DNA from: Yoonia litorea
GTDB taxonomy: Bacteria > Pseudomonadota > Alphaproteobacteria > Rhodobacterales > Rhodobacteraceae
Reading direction: 5' to 3'
Assembly: GCF_900114675.1 (NCBI RefSeq)
Contig: NZ_FOZM01000003.1
Location: 186,001 to 250,000 of the forward strand
DNA: 64,000 nucleotides
Part shown: positions 43,802 to 51,234 of the stretch, piece by piece
Layout: every line of letters starts with the position of its first letter
Position numbering within the stretch: position 1 is the first letter of the stretch
Position numbers and translations under genes: made by a program
Notes under the pieces: model-generated
Databases searched by the model: none
What the model was told of the DNA's origin: nothing
What the model saw: the letters and a program-made list of their open reading frames with translations, nothing else

Positions 43802-45321
43802 GACTTGTTCTGGTTCTTGGAGATCAGCTGTCGCCTGATCTTACCGCGTTGCAAAAGACAGATAAAAGTAATGACGTGGTGGTCATGGCCGAGGTTGCTG
43901 ATGAAGCAAGCTACGTCCCGCACCATCCCAAGAAGATTGCCTTCACCTTTGCTGCCATGCGCAAGTTTGCCGAGAGCCTACGCTCTGATGGCTGGACCGT
44001 GGCCTACACCAAGTTGGATGATCCGGACAATTCCGGCAGCATTACAGGCGAGCTGCTGCGTCGCGCCGAAGAATATGATGCGGCTGGCGTGGTTTACACG
44101 GAACCCGGAGAGTGGCGTCTGATCGAAGCGTTGGGCGATCTGCCGATCAAATCTCACAGTCTTCCAGACAATCGTTTCATTGCCTCGCACGATGAATTTG
44201 ATGACTGGGCCGATGGGCGCAAGGCGCTCCGGATGGAGTATTTCTATCGCGAAATGCGCCGCAAGACGGGGTTGCTCATGGACGATGATCAACCCGAAGG
44301 CGGCAAATGGAACTATGACCACGAAAACCGTAAACCAGCCCCTGACGAGGTCTCATTTGGTGGGCCGATGCAATTTACACCGGACGAAACCGTGCAAGAG
44401 GTTCTTGATCTGGTCGCCGCTCGGTTCGGAGACAATTTCGGCTCACTCGAGGATTTCTGGTTCGCCACTGATGCCGGGCAGGCCAAGAGACAACTTGCAC
44501 ACTGGTTGAAGGGGGGGCTGCCAAAGTTTGGTGACTTTCAGGATGCGATGCTGGGGGACAATCGTTTCCTGTATCATGCGGTGATCGGCCTTTATATCAA
44601 CGCTGGATTGCTTGATCCTCTTGAGGTCTGTCAGCGTGTTGAAGAGGCCTATAAGTCAGGAGACGCACCGCTGAATGCGGTTGAAGGCTTCATTCGGCAG
44701 ATTGTCGGATGGCGGGAATATGTGCGCGGTATCTACTTCCGCGAAGGTCCCGATTACACGCGGCGAAATCAGCTAAATGCGCAGCGCAAGCTTCCACCTG
44801 TCTATTGGGGTGGTGAAACCAAGATGCGTTGCATGGAGAGAACTGTCGCCCAGACAAGAGACGAGGCCTACGCCCATCACATTCAGAGGCTCATGGTCAC
44901 AGGCAACTTTGCACTGTTGGCAGGCATTGATCCATCAGAGGTGCACGAGTGGTATTTGGCTGTTTACGCGGATGCCTACGAATGGGTCGAGGCACCCAAC
45001 GTGATCGGGATGAGTCAGTTTGCCGACGGAGGCATCATCGCGTCGAAACCATACATTTCGTCAGGCAACTACATCAAGAAGATGTCCGACTACTGCGGTG
45101 ATTGCGCCTATCGTGTGCAAGACAAGACCGGCGAAGATGCGTGCCCCTTCAATCTGCTTTACTGGCACTTTCTTGACCGCCATCGCGAACGCTTTTCCGA
45201 AAACGGTCGTATGGGGAACATGTATCGGGTTTGGGACCGCATGGATGAAGAAAAGCGAAAGACAATCCTGTCAGAGGCTGATGATTTTCTCGATCGTCTG
45301 TCAGCAGGCGAAGCGGTCTAG
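43798..45321 (+). CDS. Iron-sulfur bacterial cryptochrome/(6-4) photolyase (PhrB/CryB type)
   Basis: FAD-dependent light-driven repair enzyme or photoreceptor of 507 residues. The N-terminal antenna domain begins LVLVLGDQLSPDLTAL, the hallmark of the FeS-BCP/PhrB group. The four cluster-binding cysteines are visible: Cys345 (KMRCMERT), Cys433 and Cys436 (DYCGDCAYR), Cys449 (EDACPFN). FAD-binding helices span about 220-430. Starts with GTG overlapping the SDR stop. Relatives repair (6-4) photoproducts or, in Rhodobacter (CryB), affect photosynthesis gene expression; which applies here is open. Confidence 0.92.
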   Translation: MRLVLVLGDQLSPDLTALQKTDKSNDVVVMAEVADEASYVPHHPKKIAFTFAAMRKFAESLRSDGWTVAYTKLDDPDNSGSITGELLRRAEEYDAAGVVYTEPGEWRLIEALGDLPIKSHSLPDNRFIASHDEFDDWADGRKALRMEYFYREMRRKTGLLMDDDQPEGGKWNYDHENRKPAPDEVSFGGPMQFTPDETVQEVLDLVAARFGDNFGSLEDFWFATDAGQAKRQLAHWLKGGLPKFGDFQDAMLGDNRFLYHAVIGLYINAGLLDPLEVCQRVEEAYKSGDAPLNAVEGFIRQIVGWREYVRGIYFREGPDYTRRNQLNAQRKLPPVYWGGETKMRCMERTVAQTRDEAYAHHIQRLMVTGNFALLAGIDPSEVHEWYLAVYADAYEWVEAPNVIGMSQFADGGIIASKPYISSGNYIKKMSDYCGDCAYRVQDKTGEDACPFNLLYWHFLDRHRERFSENGRMGNMYRVWDRMDEEKRKTILSEADDFLDRLSAGEAV

Positions 45322-45339
45322 CTGTCTGATGAAACGACA

Positions 45340-45364
45340 AAGCCCGCCGAAAACTGGCGGGCTT
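45340..45364. terminator. Bidirectional terminator between photolyase and MORN genes
   Basis: Nine-base-pair stem AAGCCCGCC (45340-45348) with GGCGGGCTT (45356-45364), loop GAAAACT. It lies between two convergent genes, 18 bases after one stop and 20 bases from the other. U-runs are short in both directions. Confidence 0.75.
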
Positions 45365-45384
45365 CAATCAATTGTTCGTAATGC

Positions 45385-46797
45385 TCAGTTGTCGCCGTTT
45401 GTCTCGGATACCAGCGCGCCGTTTGACCATGTCCCGACGGCTTCCTGTCCGCTTGCATAGGTCATCGTGCCTTCGCCTTCACGACGACCGCGGACGAAGC
45501 TGCCTTCGTAGACGTCGCCGTTCGCATATGTCGCGACACCTTCACCGTTGATTTCCCCGTCTTGCCAGGTGCCAACGTAGGTAAATCCGTCAGGCAAGTT
45601 GATCTCGCCTTGGCCATGGCGCTGGCCGTTCAGGAATGCGCCAATATAGACGGTGCCATCGGCATAGGTCGCGCGACCGAGGCCGTTACGCTGTCCCTCG
45701 GACCACTGCCCCTCATAAACGTAGCCGTCGGGGTAGGTCATCGTCCCCTGACCGTGGTGCTTTCCATCTACGAATTCGCCGACGTAGGTTAACCCGTTTT
45801 CGAAAGTCGCTGTGCCTGAGCCGGTTATGACGCCGTTTTCCCAGTCACCTTCATAAGTGGCCCCGTTGGGATAGCTGATTTTGCCGGTCCCGTCAGCGAG
45901 ATCAGCGGTAAAGCTGCCGACATAGACGGAGCCGTCAGGATAGGTGACTTCACCTTCGCCGTCGATCTGCCCATCGACCCATTGGCCGACATATGTATAG
46001 CCATCGGTCGCGGTAAATGAGCCCATGCCATGTCTGCGGTCATTGAGGAATTCACCCTCATAAACGTCGCCATTTGCGTAGACTGACCGGCCCTCGCCTT
46101 CGCGGCGGCCATCGACCAGATTGCCTTCGTAGACATCGCCATTGGGCTGGGTCAGTGTTCCCAGGCCCTGAATTTCGCCGTCGACCCATGCGCCGGCATA
46201 AATCAGACCGTCAGCCATTGTCAGTGTGCCGGTGCCTTCGCGCTCTCCCGCGACCAGGGTGCCTTCATAAACTGAACCGTCTGGGTACGTGATCCGACCT
46301 TCACCTTGTTTTTGGCCGTTTTCCCATGCGCCAGCATATGTATATCCGCCGGGGCTTGTCATGGTGCCGGTGCCGTGGTGCATCGCGTTGCGGAATTCAC
46401 CTTCATAGACCACGCCATTTGCGTAGGTTGCGACGCCGGTACCGGTAATGTTGCCGTCGAGCCATTCTCCTTCATAGGTTCCGCCGTCGGCAAAGGTGAT
46501 TCGACCCTGACCTTCGGGCTTTCCGGCGACGAAAGATCCTTCATAGACAGACCCGTTCGGAAAGACGGCTGTCCCTTGGCCGCGAATCTCGCCTTCGACC
46601 CATTCACCAGTATATTCATAGCCGTTCGGCAGACGATATGTCCCTTGGCCATGCTGCAATCCATTGAGGAAGGTTCCCTCATACACACCGCCATCATCGT
46701 ACTGTTTTGTTTGGATATCCTGCGCATGGGCAGTAGTCGCAAGGCCTGCAAGCAATGCAGCCAGCGCGACGCCCCTATGTGTGCCAAACATGGCCAT
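45385..46797 (-). CDS. Exported protein of 18 MORN repeats
   Basis: 470 residues: signal peptide (about 1-25: GVALAALLAGLATTAHA) then almost nothing but 18 tandem 23-residue MORN repeats of the pattern VYEGxFxNGxxHGxGxxTYPDG. At DNA level this is a 69-base tandem repeat array covering most of 45430-46700. MORN repeats form an elongated beta-sheet that binds proteins or lipids; in bacteria the exported type has no settled role. GGGAG lies six bases before the ATG. Monocistronic, convergent with the photolyase gene. Repeat number could vary between strains. Confidence 0.88.
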   Translation of the reverse strand: MAMFGTHRGVALAALLAGLATTAHAQDIQTKQYDDGGVYEGTFLNGLQHGQGTYRLPNGYEYTGEWVEGEIRGQGTAVFPNGSVYEGSFVAGKPEGQGRITFADGGTYEGEWLDGNITGTGVATYANGVVYEGEFRNAMHHGTGTMTSPGGYTYAGAWENGQKQGEGRITYPDGSVYEGTLVAGEREGTGTLTMADGLIYAGAWVDGEIQGLGTLTQPNGDVYEGNLVDGRREGEGRSVYANGDVYEGEFLNDRRHGMGSFTATDGYTYVGQWVDGQIDGEGEVTYPDGSVYVGSFTADLADGTGKISYPNGATYEGDWENGVITGSGTATFENGLTYVGEFVDGKHHGQGTMTYPDGYVYEGQWSEGQRNGLGRATYADGTVYIGAFLNGQRHGQGEINLPDGFTYVGTWQDGEINGEGVATYANGDVYEGSFVRGRREGEGTMTYASGQEAVGTWSNGALVSETNGDN

Positions 46798-46940
46798 GTG
46801 TATCTCCCATCATATCTCCCCGACCATCAGCTTAGGAAAGCGCGCCGTCCCTGACAACGCCTAAGGTGTCAGATGGCGGCAAACGGCTTTCCACTGCCGG
46901 TCAGTCTGCTACATGCTTTGCAGGGCATTGGGACAAAACT

Positions 46941-48602
46941 ATGACAAAAATTTTTCGCCTCACAATCGCACAGCTGAATCCGACTGTTGGAGATATCGCT
47001 GGTAATGCGCAAAAAGCCCTGGAAGCTTGGGAAGCAGGCAAGGATGCAGGATCTGATCTGGTCGCTTTGCCCGAGATGTTTCTTGTGGGGTATCAAACCC
47101 AGGACCTCATCGCGAAACCTGCATTTATTGCTGATTTTATGCGGCATCTTGATGAACTGATGTTGGTAACCGCAGAAGGACCAGCGCTGTCGATCGGCGG
47201 TCCACTCGTCGAAGATGAGCGTCTTTATAATGCGTATTACACGCTGCACCGAGGGCAGCTGCATGCGGTGACCAAGAAGCATTTTCTGCCGAATTTCAAT
47301 GTCTTCGATGAGGTGCGTTTGTTCAAGAGTGCCGGTATCGGCGGGCCATATTCAATCAACAACGGCGCCCGTATCGGCAATCCGATCTGCGAAGACGCGT
47401 GGTACCCGGATGTGTGCGAGGCCATGACCGAAAGCGGCGCGGAGATCCTCATTGTTCCGAACGGGTCGCCCTATTTTCGCGACAAGTTTGCGATCAGAAT
47501 GAACACGATGGTCTCGCGCGTGATCGAGAATGACGTGCCGATGGTCTATCTCAACATGGTTGGCGGCCAAGACGATCAGATGTTTGATGGCGGGTCGTTT
47601 GTCCTGAACAGGGGTGGCAAATTAGCCGCACAACTCCCGGTTTTTGAGGAGGCGATGGCTCATTTGACCTTCGAAGTTGGCGAAAATGGGTGGTTTGCTC
47701 ACGATGCTGAAAAGGCGACGCTGCCCGATAGTTTTGAACAGGACTACCGTGTGATGGTCGAAGCCTTGCGCGATTACATGGCCAAAACGGGCTTCAAGAA
47801 GGTGGTGCTGGGACTGTCTGGCGGGATCGACAGTGCGATTGTTGCAGCGATTGCAGTTGATGCATTGGGGTCAGACTGTGTCCGCTGTGTCATGCTGCCG
47901 TCGGAATATACCTCTCAGGCCTCGCTTGATGATGCGGCTGCCGCGGCGGAGGCTCTTGGCTGTCACTACGACATCGTCAGCATTGCCGGCCCGAGAGCGG
48001 CCGTGACTGAGGCATTGGCACCTCTCTTTGGTGATCGGCCCGCAGATTTGACGGAAGAGAACATCCAATCACGTATTCGGGGCCTGTTGCTCATGGCGCA
48101 GTCGAATAAATTTGGTGAAATGCTGCTGACTACGGGTAACAAATCCGAAGTCGCGGTGGGCTATGCCACGATCTACGGTGACATGGCCGGTGGGTATAAT
48201 CCCATCAAAGACCTGTATAAGACCCGCGTTTTCGAGATTGCCCGATGGCGCAATGATCATCACCGTGACTGGATGAAGGGCCCAAAGGGAGAAGTCGTGC
48301 CGGTTGCGATCATTGATAAACCGCCATCTGCCGAGCTTAGACCGGATCAGAAGGACTCCGATAGCCTGCCGCCCTACGAGGTCCTGGATGGCATTCTTAC
48401 GAAGCTCGTCGACGAAGAAGCATCCGTTGCCGACTGCGTCGCGGCTGGCTATGACCGTGAGACAGTCAAGCGTGTGGAACACTTGCTTTACATCAGTGAA
48501 TACAAGCGATTCCAGTCAGCACCGGGTCCGCGACTGTCAAACCGTGCATTTTGGCTGGATCGGCGGTATCCGATCGTCAACCGATGGCGCGATCCAAGCT
48601 GA
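46941..48602 (+). CDS. nadE: Glutamine-dependent NAD+ synthetase
   Basis: Last step of NAD+ synthesis: amidates nicotinate adenine dinucleotide with ammonia released from glutamine. The 553-residue protein has an N-terminal nitrilase-type glutaminase domain with Glu45 (ALPEMFL), Lys112 or Lys113 (TKKHFLPN) and Cys150 (GNPICEDAW), and a C-terminal synthetase domain with the ATP motif LGLSGGIDSAIVA (from about residue 290) and TTGNKSEVAVGYATIYGDMAGG. The ATG at 46941 begins exactly at the domain (MTKIFRLTIAQLNP); the open frame to 46866 is not needed. Confidence 0.96.
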   Translation: MTKIFRLTIAQLNPTVGDIAGNAQKALEAWEAGKDAGSDLVALPEMFLVGYQTQDLIAKPAFIADFMRHLDELMLVTAEGPALSIGGPLVEDERLYNAYYTLHRGQLHAVTKKHFLPNFNVFDEVRLFKSAGIGGPYSINNGARIGNPICEDAWYPDVCEAMTESGAEILIVPNGSPYFRDKFAIRMNTMVSRVIENDVPMVYLNMVGGQDDQMFDGGSFVLNRGGKLAAQLPVFEEAMAHLTFEVGENGWFAHDAEKATLPDSFEQDYRVMVEALRDYMAKTGFKKVVLGLSGGIDSAIVAAIAVDALGSDCVRCVMLPSEYTSQASLDDAAAAAEALGCHYDIVSIAGPRAAVTEALAPLFGDRPADLTEENIQSRIRGLLLMAQSNKFGEMLLTTGNKSEVAVGYATIYGDMAGGYNPIKDLYKTRVFEIARWRNDHHRDWMKGPKGEVVPVAIIDKPPSAELRPDQKDSDSLPPYEVLDGILTKLVDEEASVADCVAAGYDRETVKRVEHLLYISEYKRFQSAPGPRLSNRAFWLDRRYPIVNRWRDPS

Positions 48603-48606
48603 CCGC

Positions 48607-48783
48607 ATGGCTCGTGGTGATGGTATTTCTGCGCGCAGCGCATTTGGGGCTGTGCTTATCGTTCTTGGTGGTTTGCTCTTGCTTGTCGGCCTGCGCTTCG
48701 GTGCCCCGCCGTGGGTGCCGTTCTCTGCACTGGCCTTCGTCGGTTTAGGCGCAGTTCTGATCTTTCGCCGAACGAAGGGCTGA
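48607..48783 (+). CDS. Small membrane protein of unknown function
   Basis: A 58-residue frame four bases after the nadE stop, with two predicted membrane helices (AFGAVLIVLGGLLLLVGL and FSALAFVGLGAVLIF) and a basic C-terminus (RRTKG). I do not recognise the family. Tight spacing after nadE, hydrophobic pattern and normal codon choice support it as real; it has no obvious link to NAD synthesis. Confidence 0.6.
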   Translation: MARGDGISARSAFGAVLIVLGGLLLLVGLRFGAPPWVPFSALAFVGLGAVLIFRRTKG

Positions 48784-48819
48784 CTTCACAAGGCAAGCCA
48801 ACTCGCGCTAGTTTGCGAC

Positions 48820-49248
48820 ATGGCCGAGAACAAGACACAAGCAACTGATCAGTCCGTGACCGCGTTCATTGCCGCCGTAGATCATCCGACACGGCGACAA
48901 GATGCGGCAACGCTTGATGATCTGTTTCGCCGCGTAACTGGTTTCAAACCACAGATGTGGGGTCCCAGTCTGATCGGCTATGGCAAATATCATTACGTCT
49001 ATGACAGTGGGCGCGAAGGCGACTTCCTTGCGACAGGCTTCAGCCCCCGCAAAGCAAACCTCTCGGTCTATATCATGCCGGGATACACCGATTTCAGTGA
49101 AATACTCTCCCGCCTCGGCAAGCACAAAATCGGAAAGTCCTGTCTCTATATCAACAAGCTTTCTGACATCGACTTGGACGTTCTTGAAGAGCTTGTGCGC
49201 GCTGGCCTGCAGGACCTTGATAGCAAGTGGCCGGTAGAGCCGACCTGA
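48820..49248 (+). CDS. DUF1801 domain-containing protein
   Basis: Cytoplasmic protein of 142 residues with the DUF1801/YdhG pattern: VTAFIAAVDHPTRRQDAATL at the start, MWGPSLIGYGKYHYVY in the middle, and a C-terminal KIGKSCLYINKLSDIDLDVL. The fold is SRPBCC/iron-chaperone-like in known structures, but the function of this subgroup is not known. Stands alone between the small membrane protein and gltX. Confidence 0.85.
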   Translation: MAENKTQATDQSVTAFIAAVDHPTRRQDAATLDDLFRRVTGFKPQMWGPSLIGYGKYHYVYDSGREGDFLATGFSPRKANLSVYIMPGYTDFSEILSRLGKHKIGKSCLYINKLSDIDLDVLEELVRAGLQDLDSKWPVEPT

Positions 49249-49356
49249 TACATTATCAGTGCCCCAATCTGTTCATTGTGCAGCCTCTGCGGCTACCGGC
49301 GAAAACTGGACAAGTCTGCGCATGCATGATCAAAGCGCCTCAACAGGAGACGCACC

Positions 49357-50676
49357 ATGACGACAACCAGATTCGCCCCTTCGCCGACCGGCTGGCTGCA
49401 CATCGGCAACCTGCGTGCCGCGCTCTTTAATTATGCGATTGCCCGGCAGAACGGCGGTACCTTCATCCTGCGCATCGACGACACCGACGCGGAGCGTTCA
49501 AAGGACGAATATATCGCCGGGATCAAGGATGATCTTACTTGGCTCGGCATTACATGGGATCGTGTTGAGCATCAGTCCGCCCGCATGGACCGCTATCTGG
49601 AAGCCAAGCAAAAGCTGATTGATATGGGTCGGCTCTACGAATGTTTCGAGACCCCGACGGAATTGGAACTGAAGCGCAAGAAGCAGCTCAATATGGGCAA
49701 ACCGCCGGTCTATGATCGTGCAGCTCTGGCACTGTCAGAGGACGAAAAGGACGCCCTGCGGGCCGAGCGGGGATCGCACTGGCGCTTCCTACTGGATCAC
49801 GAGCGGATCGAATGGACCGACGGAATTATCGGCGACATTTCCATTGACGCAGCCTCGGTCAGCGATCCGGTCCTGTTCAAAAACGATGGCCAGATTCTCT
49901 ATACGCTGGCATCTGTCGTTGATGATACAGAGATGGGGATCACGGACGTCGTGCGTGGCTCTGATCACGTGACGAATACCGCGACGCAAATTCAGATGAT
50001 CAAGGCGCTGGGCGGTGAGGTGCCTCGTTTTGCGCACCATTCGCTGCTGACAGGCCCGCAGGGCGAGGCGCTGTCAAAGCGTCTCGGCACGCTTGCACTG
50101 CGCGACCTGCGCGCGAAAGGTATCGCGCCTCAGGCAATCCTTTCGCTCATGGCCCGGCTTGGGTCATCCGATCCTATTGAATTGCGCGCAAATATCGAAT
50201 GCGTGGTCGCGGGCTTTGACCTGTCAAAGTTCGGATCAGCGCCAACGAAGTTTGATGCAGCTGATCTTGTCCCGCTGACGGCTCGCCATCTGGCGACACT
50301 TGAGGCACCTGATGTCAGCGACACTTTGGACGCTGCTGGTGTGCCGGTTGAACAGGCGGCTGCGTTCTGGGGTGTGGTGCGCGAGAACATCAACAGCCTT
50401 GATGAGGTAGCCGATTGGTGGGCGCTTTTCCGCGATGGTGCAGAGCCTTTGGTTGCCGATGAGGATCGCGCGTTCGTTGCTGATGCATTCGGCTTGCTGC
50501 CGTCGCCGCCATATAACGCGGCAACATGGGCCGAATGGACTGCCGTGGTGAAAGAGGCGACCGGCCGCAAGGGCAAGGGTCTTTTCATGCCGTTGCGGAA
50601 AGCCGTCACAGGCCGCGAACGCGGGCCGGAGATGGCTGAGGTCATGCCGCTGCTGCAAAAGAAACCCGCGCTCTGA
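49357..50676 (+). CDS. gltX: Glutamate--tRNA ligase (short paralogue type)
   Basis: Charges tRNA-Glu with glutamate; in alphaproteobacteria GluRS also makes Glu-tRNA-Gln for the amidotransferase GatCAB. The 439-residue protein has the class I signatures HIGN (15-18, for HIGH) in TRFAPSPTGWLHIGNLRAAL and ALSKR (for KMSKS), with FRIDDTDxxRS-like ILRIDDTDAERSK. Rhodobacterales usually carry two gltX genes; this shorter form looks like the second type, which in some bacteria prefers tRNA-Gln. Whether this one is specialised cannot be told here. Confidence 0.93.
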   Translation: MTTTRFAPSPTGWLHIGNLRAALFNYAIARQNGGTFILRIDDTDAERSKDEYIAGIKDDLTWLGITWDRVEHQSARMDRYLEAKQKLIDMGRLYECFETPTELELKRKKQLNMGKPPVYDRAALALSEDEKDALRAERGSHWRFLLDHERIEWTDGIIGDISIDAASVSDPVLFKNDGQILYTLASVVDDTEMGITDVVRGSDHVTNTATQIQMIKALGGEVPRFAHHSLLTGPQGEALSKRLGTLALRDLRAKGIAPQAILSLMARLGSSDPIELRANIECVVAGFDLSKFGSAPTKFDAADLVPLTARHLATLEAPDVSDTLDAAGVPVEQAAAFWGVVRENINSLDEVADWWALFRDGAEPLVADEDRAFVADAFGLLPSPPYNAATWAEWTAVVKEATGRKGKGLFMPLRKAVTGRERGPEMAEVMPLLQKKPAL

Positions 50677-50688
50677 TCAGAGATTGGC

Positions 50689-51234
50689 TTAGAGGGCGGC
50701 GTTTCTAATCCGTTCCAGATGAGCGGTGACGAGATCCGTTTCATATGACGTCAACGCTTGGTGGCGTGGGTAAATCGGGTCAGCGCGATCGTTCAGGAGC
50801 GGGACTCCCCAGCCATCAGTGGTGTCAAAGAAATGGCCGACACCATCTTCGCCATAGAGACGCAGGTAGCCTTGCGCGACCACATCAACATAGCTGAGCA
50901 GGATTGGGTGCGTGCCTGCTGATGAGACATGCTCCGGCTTTACCTGATAGACGGCGGTCTGCCCTATATGATCGACCAAATGGCTGACATCGTGTCGGGC
51001 GTACGCGGCCTCTCGCTGATCAAGGGCTGCCCAGTCATCATTGGGTACCCCGGCGATCACGCCTTTTAATGTGGTTGCACCGTCCGGAATGACGGAAAGG
51101 TAGCTGACTTCTCTTAATGCTGTGCCACGCCAGACACGTCGCCACCCCCGCAGTGTCGCGGTCCGCGGATCGGCGTAGCTGTGTGTTGCCAGATTAACGA
51201 GGCTGCCATAGCCGAAAAACGAAGGGTGGCTCAT
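50689..51234 (-). CDS. Gamma-glutamylcyclotransferase family protein
   Basis: 181 residues with the GGCT fold signature FFGYGSLVN at the N-terminus and the catalytic-Glu region LDQREAAYARHDV (Glu in REA). Family members release 5-oxoproline from gamma-glutamyl peptides, including glutathione. The ATG at 51234 overlaps the upstream ABC permease stop by four bases, so it is the last gene of the YbbA/YbbP-type unit. Substrate not determined. Confidence 0.82.
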   Translation of the reverse strand: MSHPSFFGYGSLVNLATHSYADPRTATLRGWRRVWRGTALREVSYLSVIPDGATTLKGVIAGVPNDDWAALDQREAAYARHDVSHLVDHIGQTAVYQVKPEHVSSAGTHPILLSYVDVVAQGYLRLYGEDGVGHFFDTTDGWGVPLLNDRADPIYPRHQALTSYETDLVTAHLERIRNAAL

